Source: Leptasterias polaris (taxonomy: Eukaryota; Echinodermata; Asteroidea; Forcipulatida; Asteriidae). Taken from it: a stretch of DNA of 64,000 nucleotides. Each line of letters begins with the position of its first letter. Position 1 is the first letter of the stretch. Made by a program: the position numbers and the translations under genes. Location of the stretch: the NCBI GenBank assembly GCA_037783415.1, contig JAZGTN010000178.1, positions 310,001 to 374,000 on the forward strand, read 5' to 3'. Shown here piece by piece: positions 1 through 11,360 of the stretch. The notes under the pieces were generated by a model. That model was not told where the DNA came from and searched no databases. It worked only from the letters and a program-made list of their open reading frames with translations.

Positions 1-362
1 TAAATGTTGCTCATGTGTTTGGCTCTATTACCTTAAGAGTTCATTGTTATGTTCTAATCTAGGTCAAAGTTCAGACATACTTTCAGTGGTTCATGTACAT
101 GCTCAGTTATTATTGGTAAATGTTGCTCATGTGTTTGGCTCTATTACCTTAAGAGTTCATTGTTATGTTCTTGTTCTATTTCAAAGGTTTTCACGGAGTG
201 AAAGAAGTGAGATATATGGAGGATATATGCGACATACATTTGCTGCTGCTGCGAATGAACCCTGACATTCTGAATAAATAAGAAATCCGACACTTCAGTG
301 AGAACATCTGTTGAACTTTGTTTTATTGCTTAAACTCAATTCCGATCTCGGGGACAGCTACA
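1..362 (+). repeat. 5' LTR (partial) with internal tandem duplication
   Basis: Bases 1-55 repeat almost exactly as 117-171. The 3' LTR has this segment only once (from 7140), so the 5' LTR gained an internal tandem duplication of about 116 bp with its junction at 55-60. It also lacks 17 bp that the 3' LTR has after GCGACA (compare 232-236 with 7251-7272). The LTR ends at CA, 361-362. Confidence 0.85.
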
Positions 363-437
363 GTGAAAACCTCCGGCATCAAACAGAACTGAACCTATGC
401 TTTTCGACGCTGAACTAACCTAATTGCGACAGCGAAT

Positions 438-860
438 ATGTCTACTGAAGAAGCAAGTACAGAACACAAGCAAACTGAAAAGGGGGTTTAGTGGCAAGCA
501 GAGGTGAGACGGAAGGAATTCCGAAGCAGTTTGACATCGTGGCGCAGGGCAGGGAACAAGTTAAGAGCTCTGCTTTGTGACGATGAAGAGATTTCTGCTA
601 TCAAGTTACAGAGGGATGCAACACAAGAGGCTATGGACAAGGCCATTGAAATGCAGAATAATCTGGCCAAGTTTTTATTGAAATCAAACCTAGATGATGA
701 CAGCTTGGAAGAACTTGAAGATGAAGAGATAGAACATGCCACCTTAATGAAGCAAACCCACAACATATTTGCTAGCAGAAAAACAAGTTCTTCATCAGTG
801 AGCTCCGTCAGATCCAAATCAACCAGATCATCCTTGTCCCCAAATACCCCAGGTCAGTAA
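438..860 (+). pseudogene. BEL/Pao gag N-terminal region (broken)
   Basis: An ATG at 438 opens a frame that hits TAG at 489-491 and stays open again to the TAA at 858-860. The part after the stop is basic, then acidic and helical (a probable coiled coil), then Ser-rich, as in the N-terminus of BEL gag proteins. The downstream gag-pol frame is in a different phase, so the two are separated by a frameshift between roughly 800 and 893. Without repair of both lesions this segment cannot be made as part of the polyprotein. Confidence 0.6.
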
Positions 861-892
861 CATCCCAAAGACTTAGCGACTGTGAGCAGTGG

Positions 893-3800
893 GTGAACAA
901 TACAAACACCTCTCCCCCTGCAGAGAATGAACAGTTGGAGCCTGTATCCCAGGAGATAAAGGTACCAGAGGGAGACAAGATGACTACATGTCTTGCAGAT
1001 AGTTTGATTGAACAGTTGAGGATGAACAGACTGCCTCCACCAGAGCCAGTTGTCTTTTCTGGAGACCCCATGCAGTATACCAACTGGAAACAGGGCTATG
1101 AAATTCTCATCGAGCTCAGAGGCAGACAGGTACCTCCTGCTGAGCGTTTCTTCTACTTGAGAAAATATCTCAAGGGTGAAGCACTGGAGCTGGTCGAGGG
1201 TTTCTCTCTTGTAAATGATGAGACGTCGTATATAGAGGCAAAGAAAGCACTTGATAAACGATATGGTGACCCCTTCCTTATTTCGAATGCATTCAGAGAT
1301 AAATTAGACTCTTGGCCCAACGTCGCCTCCAGAGATGCACATGGTCTAAGACGATTGTCAGATTTTCTCCGTCAGTGTGTAACTGCGATGGAAAGGAACG
1401 GAAACCTCAACCACCTAAATGATGAAAGAGAAAACCGAAAATTGTTGGCCAAGCTACCCGAATGGTTGATTGTGAGATGGGGACGCATTGTGGCTGATTG
1501 GAAGGACAAGAAGAAAATATACCCAACCTTTCGAGAGTTTTCTTCATTCCTGGAAAAGGAGTCAAACATTGCGTGCGACCCTGTGACCTCTCTTAATAGT
1601 TTGAAGAAAAGACCATCAACCGGAACAACTGGCGCAAGATCTTTGTCAACCAGTGTGTCAGGTAAAGGGAACCCCTCCAAACAACAGACAGAATACAAGA
1701 CCCCAAACAGTGCCTGCATTGTTTGCTCAAAACCACATAGTCTAGACAGCTGTGATGTGTTTGCTTCAAAAACCCTTCATGAACGCAAGATCTTCATCAA
1801 AGAAAATGGTCTGTGTTATGGATGTCTTCGCAGGGGGCACAGATCTAAAGAATGTAAGAGAAGAAACACATGCGCTGTCTGTAAAAGACGGCATCCCACA
1901 CCTCTCCACGGAGATGGAGGTAAGGCTCCCGATGAACAAGCAACTTCGAAGCAGGATACCTACCATGAAATGGCAACTACCCCCAGTTCAAACATGATGG
2001 TGTGCCATTTCAGCGAAAACCAAAGCAGCTTGCGGAGCACTATGGTGGTTCCTGTCTGGCTGTCACACAAATCCGAGCCAAAGGAGAGAATGGTTTATGC
2101 TCTTCTTGACACACAGTCAGACACAACCTTCATCCTTGAATCTACAAGGTGCTCAATGGGATTGGTAGGAGTGAAAGTCAATCTACTCCTCTCCACGATG
2201 ACAAGCAAAGCTAAAAGAGTCCCAAGTGAAAAGATTGAGGGACTTGTTGTTCGTGCACACAACAGTGACAAGAAGATTTTACTGCCGGCCACATACTCGA
2301 GAGACATTATGCCTGCCAACAGAAACCACATTCCGAGTCAAGACATGGCAAGCGCACATCCACATCTATCAACTCTGAAGAAATACCTACTCCCGGTTCA
2401 GCCCTGTGAAATAGGCCTTCTCATCGGATATGACTGCACTAAGGCCTTAGCTCCACGAGAAGTAATCCCACCGGTTGGTGAAGGGCCTTATGGGATACTG
2501 ACTGACTTAGGATGGAGTATTGTTGGTGAGACTAATCCGAATAACCACGAAGGTGACGTAGAAGACGTGATTGGGGTCAGTCATCGTGTCACAGCCTGTG
2601 AAATTCCCACTGACATAGTTGTAGATGACAGATCTAAGAAACAAGTGGTGTTCTCTCAAAACATCATGACAAAAGAGGAAATAAGTCCGCCTCAAGTGAC
2701 GCGTCTGCTGGAGGCAGACTTCTCTGAAGCGAGAGATGAAAGCTCGTCATTTTCTCAGGCGGATGTCAAGTTCATGAAAATCATGGAGGACAACATTCAT
2801 GTCACTGAGGGTGGTCACTATGAGATGCCTCTGCCATTCAACGCAGGTGAGCCCAAGTTACCAAACAATAAATTTTTGGCTACCAAGAGACTGGAACACC
2901 TCAGAAGCAAGTTCATTCGAGATCCACAGTATTATGAGAGATACCGGAAGTGCATAGATGCCCTCATTGAAAATGATTATGCAGAGTCTGTGCCAAACTT
3001 CACTGGTAACAATTCTGTTTGGTATATTCCTCATCATGGTGTACAACAACCAAACAAATTGAGGGTAGTGTTTGATTGCAGTGCACAGTACAAGGGCGAG
3101 TCACTTAACAGTCACCTGCTCACTGGACAAGACTTGACAAACAAACTTGTGGGGGTACTTTGTCGGTTCAGACAAGAAAGAATCGCTTTCATATGTGATG
3201 TCAAAGAAATGTTCTACCAGTTCAGGGTGGACGTTCATCATCGAGACTATTTGAGGTTCTTGTGGTGGCCGGATGGGAACTACCGTCAACATCCCAGTGA
3301 GTTTCGCATGAAGGTACACATATTTGGAGCGGCCTCATCACCCGGATGTTCAAATTTTGCTCTCAAACAGTTGGCCAGAGATCATTCCGTTGAGTTCGGC
3401 TGTGATGTGTTGAACTTCATTCTTCATGACTTTTATGTAGATGATGGAGTAAAGTCAGTTGCCTCCACTGAAGAAGCAATCAGTATGATCTCAAGAACGA
3501 AGCAGCTTTGCCAAAGAGCAGGACTCCGAATTCACAAGTTTGTATCAAATTCAAGAACAGTTTTGGATTCTGTACCAGCAGATGAGCGAGCAAAGGGTTT
3601 AAAGGAGATAAATCTTCTTCATGATGATCTTCCCCTTGAAAGAGCATTGGGCGTACAGTGGTGCGTGGAGTCCGACTCATTCAAGTTCAGAATTACACTT
3701 CAAGACAAGCCACTTACACGACGAGGGGTTTTATCTACTGTTATGTCAGTCTACGACCCACTGGGCCTGCTTGCACCTGTCGTGCTGGTAGGGAAAGTGA

Positions 3801-4005
3801 TTCTCCAAGAACTGTGTAAGGGATCAGCTGAATGGGACGACCCTCTGCCGGAACAACTGAGGACGAGATGGGAAAGGTGGAGAACTGACTTAAAAAACCT
3901 TGAATCTCAATCCATAAAGAGGTGCTACAAGCCAAGCGACTTTGGGGACATCCAAAAAACCCAACTTCATCATTTCTCAGATGCAAGCAGTTTTGGATAT
4001 GGCCA
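893..4005 (+). pseudogene. BEL/Pao gag-pol: DUF1759 gag, zinc knuckles, protease, reverse transcriptase, A17-type region
   Basis: One long frame carries most of the polyprotein. Approximate residues counted from 893: DUF1759-type gag domain 45-200; two Cys-rich knuckles near 273 (CIVCSKPHSLDSC) and 308 (CYGCLRRGHRSKEC); DUF1758 retropepsin-like domain with LLDTQSDTTFI near 403; reverse transcriptase from about 690 with CDVKEMFYQF near 768 and the catalytic FYVDD near 846; then the Peptidase_A17-annotated connection/RNase H region. The canonical DTG of the protease reads DTQ here. Family alignment places a frameshift near 4005, after which the frame runs on uselessly to 4075. No upstream in-frame ATG was used; the frame is bounded by its own decay. 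Confidence 0.92.
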
Positions 4006-4303
4006 GTTATACCTACTTGAGGATTATCAACAAAGACAAGCGTGTACACTGCACTTTGGTGATGGGGAAAGCTAGAGTTGCACCACTGAAATCTGTTACA
4101 ATACCACGCCTCGAGCTAAATGCGGCAGTCGTTTCTGTCAGAGTCAGCTCCCTCTTGCGAAAGGAACTTGACTTCGATTGCGATGAAGAGTTCTTCTGGA
4201 CAGACAGCACTGTCGTTCTTGGATACATCAACAATGAATTGAAGCGATTCCTCGTCTTTGTTACCAACAGGATCAAACACATTAGAGACAACTCTTCTCC
4301 GAC
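4006..4303 (+). pseudogene. BEL/Pao RNase H fragment
   Basis: After the frameshift near 4005 the RNase H homology continues in another frame. Recognisable parts are VMGKARVAPLKSVTIPRLEL, the FFWTDSTVVLGYI block with a catalytic-type Asp, and KRFLVFVTNRIKHIRD. Homology stops near 4304, where the frame shifts again. The frame itself runs on to 4361 with unrelated residues. It is flanked directly by the reverse transcriptase frame and the integrase zinc-binding frame, so it is a slice of one polyprotein and not a gene. Confidence 0.85.
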
Positions 4304-5181
4304 CCATGGCATCATGTTGACACTAATGATAATCCAGCTGACTCTGCTTCCCGAGGTTTGACAGTCAATCAACTCAGCGAAACATCAATTTGGTTGTCAG
4401 GGCAGAGTTTTCTTTGGAAAGAGGAACTCCCACAGTTTGGTGACAAAGCTAAATGGGAAGTGCTGTTAGACGACCCCGAGGTGAAGAAATCACAAACCCA
4501 TGCTACACATTCCAACACACCAGGGTTTGACTTGGATAGGTTGAGTCGTTTTTCCACCTGGCACAGCACCAAGAGAGCAGTTGCAAATTGCAAGCGTTTC
4601 ACTCAATGCCTCAAGAGGCGGTGCAGGGAGAAGCATCTCAAGACTACATCATCTTCTCCCACTGTTCCCCAAGTAACAGTAGAGGATCTACATCTTGCCG
4701 AAGTGGAGATTTTAAAATCACTGCAGGAGTCGTCCTTTGCTGATGAAATCTCCGTCCTGAAAAATCTGCAAAACAGTGACAAACCAGAGACAGAGAGACA
4801 GAACAGACGGCGTAGCAAAGGGAGTAACCGTTTACACCGCTTAGATCCATTCATGGATGAGTATGGTCTACTTAGAGTGGGAGGACGCATCGGAAGAATG
4901 GACGAATCCTATGAGCTCAAACATCCAGCTATTCTTCCCAAGAAGCACCACATAACTGAATTGATCATTCGTCATTATCACCAGAAGACCGCACACCAAG
5001 GACGTGGTATGTCACTCAACTTAATCAGAGCCAGCGGCTTTTGGATAGTCGGGGGCAGTGTTGCAGTTTCTAGAGTTATCCGAAGATGTGTGACTTGCTC
5101 CAGGCTTAGACTCTCAACGCAGACACAGAAGATGGCTGACTTGCCAATTGACAGAGTAAACACCAACTCCCCCTTTCACTT
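4304..5181 (+). pseudogene. BEL/Pao RNase H tail, linker and integrase zinc-binding domain
   Basis: This frame resumes with the end of the RNase H region (NPADSASRGLT near 4335-4365). It then has a charged linker and the H2C2 integrase zinc-binding domain at about 4930-5110: paired His in RHYHQKTAHQG and paired Cys in RRCVTCSR. The family-typical segment just before the integrase core is reached near 5170. Homology is lost there by a frameshift, although the frame stays open to 5275. Confidence 0.87.
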
Positions 5182-5189
5182 ATTGTGGC

Positions 5190-6131
5190 ATGGACTGTTT
5201 CGGCCCCTTTTTGATAAAGGAGGGCAGAAAGGAGTTGAAAAGGTATGGGCTCATCTTCACTTGCTTGGTTTCTAGAGCTGTGCACATTGAGACTTTAAAT
5301 TTAATGAACACTGATGCCTTCATAAATGCCTATCGGAGATTTACAGCCTTGCGTGGTCCAGTGCGCCATCTTAGATCAGACAGAGGCACTAATTTTGTAG
5401 GTGCAGAGACCGAGTTCAAGAAGAGTTTGGCCGAAATTGATCATCATCGAATCAAAAATTCTTTACTGGAAGAAGGATGCGATTACGTCCAGTTCAAATT
5501 CAACGTTCCGTCTGCAAGCCACATGGGTGGTGTATGGGAACGACTCATTCGGCCAACCCGCAGCATCCTGCTAACCTTGTTGCATCAGTCAGGGCAACAA
5601 CTAGATGATGAATCCCTACGCACTTTCTTATGTGAAGCAATGGCTATCATCAACAGTAGACCGCTGACAGTTGACCCACTAAGTGACCCGAGTCATCCGG
5701 AGCCTTTGACGCCAAACCACTTATTAACGATGAAGTCAAAGATTCTTCTTCCACCACCGGGAAACTTCCAGAGAGAAGATTTGTACTCTACAAAGCGTTG
5801 GAAGAGGGTGCAGCATCTCACAAATGAATTCTGGACACGTTGGAGGAGAGAGTTTCTTCAAGGTTTGCAGGCACGTCAAAAATGGACGCATCACCAGAGA
5901 GATTCCCACGTTGGAGACATTGTGATGCTTAAGGATGATGATACTCCACGAAATCGTTGGTCACTAGCACGTGTTGAGGAAGTTTATCCATCGGATGACG
6001 AGCATGTTCGGAAGGTGAAACTTGTGATTGGTGATACAGACATTGATAACAAGGGAAGACGGATCAAACCACTAAAAACTCTAGACCGCCCAATCCACAA
6101 ACTAGTTCTCCTTCTTCCTGTAGAGACTTGA
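5190..6131 (+). pseudogene. BEL/Pao integrase core and C-terminal DUF5641-type domain
   Basis: The frame starts in the integrase catalytic core. The three acidic residues are visible: Asp in DCFGPF (5190 region), Asp in SDRGTNF (about 5380) and Glu in MGGVWERLI (about 5525-5550). The C-terminal half (TPNHLL, WTRWRREFL, GDIVMLKDDDTPRNRWSLARV) matches the chromatin/DNA-binding tail usual in BEL/Pao integrases. The stop is at 6129-6131. Although the core looks intact, it is cut off from the rest of pol by upstream frameshifts. The 470 bp from 6132 to the putative LTR start carry no frame I recognise. Confidence 0.9.
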
Positions 6132-6602
6132 ACATTGAAGGTATGTCACTCAGAGACTGAGGATTCCCAACCGAGGAACCAGAACAATTGTGTGAACATT
6201 TAAATCAAAGTGATCATTTATTCGGTGTTTATTTCTTCAAAGTGAGAAGAACTGTAATTTCAAACATTGAACATTTATAAAAACTTGTTCAAATTGAAAT
6301 TAGTGTCTATAGACATTAAAAGTTGAAATTCATTACTGTGAAAGAGTGATAGTTTACTCGATAAGTTCGTTCGTTTGAAGAAACAAGTATTATGCAAATT
6401 TCGCAGACGTTTTGAGCTTTCTAGTGTTAAGGTGAACTACTTTGTATGAAAGGTTAATTTACTGTAAAAAATTATTGCTCCTTTGAGACAGTTTAACTGC
6501 AGGAGAGGACAAAAGCAGCAGATGTGAACTTGTACAAAGTGATTCTCTGTAATTGTGTGTTTCTACTTGGAGGTAAATTTAGTACATAATTTAGAGGAGC
6601 CA

Positions 6603-7400
6603 TGTAACAGATATTGATCAGTTATTGTGTGATGTAACAGCGCCCTCAAGCGATGTTGACGCCATCTTTTAAGATTAACGAAAACGTTGTACCTGAGAAA
6701 GTTTGCTCAAAAGGGACACTTAATTCTTCCTTCAGAAAGTGTTATTGCTGCGAACAAAGCGGCATGGAGGTATAGTAAAATGTCACTTGTCATTATGTAT
6801 TTGATAAAAGGTTTATTTAAAGAGGATTTGCGGTAAAACTTGAAGTTTAATATTGTTATGAAACTACTTACTTTTCCATGTGCGAATCGCAACTTACGTT
6901 AGACCACTTTGGTCTCAGACATTCGAAACTTAACCAGTGCCGATATAATTACCCTTAATGAAACCTGTTTGCTGAGTAGAAATTAATCACTTAAAGGAGA
7001 GTTCTTTACTGACTTGATTGTTTAAGGTTATGACTTGTGGAAAGTAGGTCATGTTCATGTAGGTTGCTGTTGTATGAATCTAGGTCAAAGTTCAGACATA
7101 CTTTCAGTGGTTCATGTACATGCTCAGTTATTATTGGTAAATGTTGCTCATGTGTTAGGCTCTATTACCTTAAGAGTTCATTGTTATGTTCTTGTTCTAT
7201 TTCAAAGGTTTTCACGGAGTGAAAGAAGTGAGATATATGGAGGATATATGCGACAGATTGATAGGAGTATCATACATTTGCTGCTGCTGCGAATGAACCC
7301 TGACATTCTGAATAAATAAGAAATCCGACACTTCAGTGAGAACATCTGTTGAACTTTGTTTTATTGCTTAAACTCAATTCCGATCTCGGGGACAGCTACA
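6603..7400 (+). repeat. 3' LTR (start inferred)
   Basis: The right end, ...GACAGCTACA at 7391-7400, equals the 5' LTR end. The left end is placed at TGTAACAG (6603) because LTRs start with TG, it is a fair inverted match to the TACA end, and a short purine run (AGAGGAG) precedes it. The left boundary is a guess; only 7079-7400 is verified against the other LTR. The start must lie before about 7076. Confidence 0.6.
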
Positions 7401-9707
7401 ACTGGGCTTTGGACCTACTTTGGAATGATGAAGTTTGACTCCATCACAACTTCTTGTGCGAATACTGGAAACGTTAATTGAAATTAATTCTGAAAGATAT
7501 CGTGGGGCAGATTTACCTTGATGAATAAGTTTTAAAATAACACAGAGGATTTTATACTCAACGCGCACTTTGACTGGAAGCCAGTGTAATTCAAAAAGAA
7601 CTGGTGTCATATCTGAACGGCGATCAAACCGTTTCCTAATAACCAAACGGGCAGCAGCATTTTGAATATGTTGTAACTTTTCAAATTGGTAATTGTATAA
7701 ACCAAAATATAAGCTATTGCAATAGTCTAACCGGGAAGTAACAAAGGCATGTATAAGCTTTTCAGTATTTGATTGGTCCAAAAATTTCCTCAATCTACCA
7801 ATCCGCCAAAGCGAGTGAGATGCAACCCTACACACATTAGATATATGAGCATTCATGGTGCCACTCGAGTCAAATACAACCCCCAGATCACGAACTGTAT
7901 CAGAGGCCATAATACGAACATCACCAATCCGCACATCTGTCTTCACGTCCCGAAGACTGGAATCTTTGAAGCGTGAAGAAAACCACAAGACTTCAGTCTT
8001 GCTATCGTTTAATGCAAGCATATTTGTTCGCATCCAGCAACGGATTTCGTCAATGCAGGACTCAATTTGAGTCACACAAGAAAAATTAGCACGAGAGCCA
8101 CAAGAAATGTAAAGCTGACAATCATCAGCATAAATTACACAATTAAGACCATGGCGGGCAATAATGTCCTCGAGTGGATCCATGTAAAGAGAAAACAAAA
8201 AAGGTCCCAGAACAGAACCTTGTGGCACTCCAAACTGGAGAGTCTGCCGCCCTGACAACATTGACCCAATTGACACCCTTTGTGTTCTTCCACGCAGAAA
8301 AGAATTCAGCCAGTCATAGACTTTACTCCTAATTCCAAAGCGGTCATGTAATCTTTTTGCAAGAATGTCATGGTCAACGGTGTCAAAGGCGGCAGACAAA
8401 TCCAGCATGACTAAAATAACATCATGCTGCCTACCAAGAGCACACATAACATCATTGTGCACTCGTAGGAGGGCCGTTTCGGTACTATGGCCCTCACGAT
8501 AGGCAGACTGAAATTTACCATACAATGTATTATCCCGTAAATATGTGTGAAGTTGAAAAAAACCAGCCTTTTCAAGAAATTTATCTAAAAATGAACAATT
8601 AGATACAGGACGGTAGTTTTTAAAAACATTTCTATCTAAACCAGTTTTTTTAATTAAAGGACTAACAATTGCCTCCTTACAATCAAATGGAAAAATACCA
8701 GAATCAAAAGACGTATTGACAATGCGGGCCAGTATAGGAGCTAAGATATTAAGACAATCTTTTACCAGTTTTGTAGGCATAGGATCTAACGGGCATGTCT
8801 TAGCAGACATCTTACGCACTATCTGCAGAACATCATCCACACTCACAGATTCAAAAAAATTAAACTGACATGAAGGATGAACTTTGTGTTCAGAAAAAAC
8901 GTAATCACTTTCATTTTCAATACCAATCTGCAAATTAGATCGAATTTGAACTATCTTCTGACAGAAATAATTTGCAAAAACATCTGGCAAGTTAGAGGGC
9001 TCAAAATCAGGTAGATCGGGTAAAATCTGTCGGGACGACCCCTTAGCACATGATAGTTTATCTACAATTGAAAATAGTTCTTTTGAATCAGCAGCTTGAA
9101 TACGATTACAGTGAAATTCAGTCTTAGCTTTCTCCATGATTTTATTGTACGATGACCGCATTGCCTTATATATCTGGCCATGAACTTCAAGCTTTGTATG
9201 CAACCATTTCCGTTCAAGACTCCTTAAAAGTCTACGTTCTTCCATAAGTTCCAAAGAGAACCACTCAGCCCGAGGTTTGTCCATTAGTGTTTTAGTGCGT
9301 CGTGGTGCATGTTCATCAATAGCATAAACAAGGGCAGAGTTATATGCCTGACAGAGGGCGTTCACATCAGCATTGCTTTGCAGGTCCTCAAGTGACGAAC
9401 AAATTGAATCTTTCAATGATTCAGTGTCAATATTGTTCAGAACACGATGTTGTTTTACCACTTTCACTGGCGGTGGTCGATACAAGGTTGACACAAAATG
9501 AATCGAAGCATGATCAGAGGGCATGAATGAATCAATTACAAAGTTACTCAGCCAAGGGTCAGCACAACGGGTTAAAACCAAGTCAAGAGTGTGACCCTTA
9601 ACATGGGTCGGCCCAACAATATGCTGCACCAATCCAAAAGAAGTAAATAAGTCAATGAACTGTTTACCATCAGCACAATGTGGATCGTCAACATGCACGT
9701 TTAGATC
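7401..9707 (-). pseudogene. LINE endonuclease C-terminus and reverse transcriptase
   Basis: The frame follows directly, in phase, after the TGA at 9710-9708. It begins with the end of the endonuclease (DLNVHVDDPH, then MPSDHASIHF with the SDH motif). Next is a reverse transcriptase of the L2/CR1 group: DLSAAFDTVDHDIL, GVPQGSVLGPFLF and the catalytic YADDCQLYI (near 8115-8130). The C-terminal block (SRLDYCNSLYFGL, QNAAARLVIRKR, LHWLPVKVRVEYK) is typical of the same group. The element would nick DNA and copy its RNA at the nick. Its last codons run straight into LTR sequence at 7400, so the true C-terminus is missing. Confidence 0.93.
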
Positions 9708-10370
9708 TCATAATACAACTAGATGACCCGGTGATGTTAAAGCACGCTCCATAAGAATTCCAAACTCATGCAAGAAGGTTTTGACTGTTATTTTGTGAGT
9801 ACTTGAATTGGGTGGCCTGTAAACCAAAATGACATGCATCAGTTCACTACCACTGTGAATGTTGTAATCCATTATTTCCATTGATTTGAAAGAGTCCCAC
9901 GTGTTCTTCACCACCTTTAGATTAGATCTTATTAAAATGGCAAGACCTCCCCCTCTCCGCTTACATCGTGGCACATGATGAGAAGCAAAGCCCGAGATGG
10001 AAGATGAGAAGTTTGCATCGACGAAAGATCCATTTTTATCAGTTATCCATGACTCACAGATCAAAAATACATCTGTGTGGTTAGAGATTATTGATGAACA
10101 TATGGCGTTGATTTTTCCATCCATTGATCGGGCATTCCACAGCGAGAAATTCAAACACTGGCGTATGCAATGTGAAGACAGGCATTTTACATTAACACGA
10201 GTAGTAACTCGATCAATATTCTGAGTTGTTAATTGCCGAGGGAAAACACCAACAACCGGTAGTATTTGCATAGGCGAACTAGATTGGCAAAGTTTAGATT
10301 GTTGTTTTCCACCTCTCTTTCCACGTTGTCGTTTTAAAATATGTAGTAATTTGAGATAATGATATACCCT
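9708..10370 (-). pseudogene. LINE AP-type endonuclease (interrupted)
   Basis: This is an exonuclease-endonuclease-phosphatase domain: LWNARSMDGK, a catalytic-type Glu in ICESWITD, RRGGGLAILIRSN and ILVYRPPNSS are in the expected order. A TGA at 9710-9708 cuts it just before the Asp/Asn motif, and the same frame carries on afterwards in the reverse transcriptase entry. Upstream of the internal Met at 10271 the frame continues through a basic stretch (KRQRGKRGGKQQSK) to about 10370, where a frameshift separates it from the N-terminal region. Confidence 0.88.
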
Positions 10371-10846
10371 TTTGAAAGAGTGTATTTGTGAACGTTCAAA
10401 GCAAGTAGCTCATGACGAGTGTAACTTATTTTCTGGGAGAAGGATGTACACTGCGTCTTTGCTTCTATAGTAATGTCAAGTTCACTTCTGTCACAACTTG
10501 AAGACCTTAATACATGGCATGGAGGTGATGATCTGGGACCCGGGTTCTTCAAGACGTCTTTAAAGATAGTTACATCCATTAGAGGATCTGGGCCAGGAAC
10601 ATACAGATGAACATAGCCATGCTTAGACCATTTACTCACAGCTGTACTTGGAAGTCGACGATTGTCATAATTAACATTCCTCAGTGCGGTAACTTTGCGT
10701 AATTCCAAAGGACATGAATGCAAACACAAATCAGATCTCCATATATAATGCTCAAGGACGGCAAGAAGAAGCATGGCATTAACAAAAGTTTTGTAGTGCG
10801 TAACATGTCCAGGTTGTGGGCCGCAGCCATGCTTGATTCGTGACAT
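10334..10846 (-). pseudogene. LINE N-terminal region with 2A-like motif
   Basis: The frame of 170 codons on the minus strand ends TYIF-like at 10334. It contains DVLKNPGP (about 10535-10560), which fits the 2A ribosome-skipping signature D-V/I-E-x-N-P-G-P except that Leu replaces Glu. The hydrophobic run that usually precedes 2A is weak. Further on, SYTRHELLALN matches the YtR-x-E-L-L block found before the endonuclease in L2-like elements. A frameshift near 10370 breaks the link to the endonuclease. 2A sequences are known in APE-type LINEs of echinoderms, so this position is sensible; activity is doubtful. Confidence 0.6.
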
Positions 10847-11097
10847 AGCACTATATAAAAATGGGCTGATATAAAAACGATAAAATACTCACTCCAGAGC
10901 GAAATAATGACAACAAAATCCGGTATACAGTTCAAGTAAATGTTTCACAGTCAATATAATGTGGAAGAAAATCACGGATGAGCAACACAAAAATAGATAC
11001 TTGTAGATTAAAAAGTGCTGAAACGACTGCAACAAAAAAACGAACAATAAGAAGAGGTCTTCGGAGCTATGCTCCGCTCCGAACACCTAAATATAGG
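10847..11097. other. Probable LINE 5' leader / flank, no gene seen
   Basis: AT-rich sequence with no convincing frame. A short hairpin (GCTATGCTCCGCTCCGAAC region, 11066-11090) lies where the LINE leader may begin. I cannot fix the boundary. Confidence 0.3.
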
Positions 11098-11360
11098 TTT
11101 TGAGGCACAATGAATCCAATAAAATCATTATTTTGAAAGTTTAGAACCCATTAGTATATAAAACCAAGATGAAGTCCAAAATGGCCGCCATTTTCAAATA
11201 TTTACCTTTTTATGCAACTTTAAATGCTGTAAACACAAATAAAATGTCAAAACATAGTTTTTTAGGCACAAGGAATCCAATAGAACCATTATTTCGAGAG
11301 TTTAGAACTCATAAGTATCTAAAACAAAAATGGCGTCCAAAATGGCCGCCATTTTTATAT
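11098..11360. repeat. Two-copy degenerate tandem repeat, ~160 bp unit
   Basis: 11098-11200 and 11259-11360 are related. Each has AGGCACAA(T/G)GAATCCAATA near the start and CCAAAATGGCCGCCATTTT near the end. The latter contains the palindrome AAAATGGCCGCCATTTT. The frames across it are by-products of the repeat. Confidence 0.75.

Larger units (their letters stand above)
1..7400 (+). mobile_element. BEL/Pao LTR retrotransposon, degenerate, 5' end beyond window
   Basis: The order is 5' LTR, gag, aspartic protease, reverse transcriptase, RNase H, integrase, 3' LTR, which is the BEL/Pao arrangement. The last ~290 bp of both LTRs match (61-362 and 7079-7400), ending in ...GACAGCTACA. The coding region is broken: an in-frame TAG at 489-491, and frame changes near 800-890, 4005, 4304 and 5180. 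The flank after 7400 is a LINE reverse transcriptase frame on the opposite strand, so this element landed in an older LINE. The 5' boundary and target duplication lie outside the window. I see no clear tRNA primer-binding site immediately after 362. Confidence 0.93.
7401..10850 (-). mobile_element. L2/CR1-like non-LTR retrotransposon, 3' part cut off by BEL insertion
   Basis: Read on the minus strand, this has an N-terminal region with a 2A-like motif, an apurinic-type endonuclease and a reverse transcriptase. The homology stops abruptly at 7400/7401, where the BEL LTR begins. The LINE 3' UTR and tail should therefore lie on the far side of the BEL element, outside this window. At least one frameshift (about 10370) and one in-frame stop (9708-9710) disable it. 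The exact 5' end is unclear. Confidence 0.88.

Noticed and set aside
44..265. 73-codon plus-strand frame in the 5' LTR and its twin at 7035-7319
   Set aside because: Both lie in the LTR and arise from the same repeat; no protein features.
488..817. Minus-strand frame with a Ser run over the gag region
   Set aside because: It is the complement of the acidic gag helix; a shadow frame.
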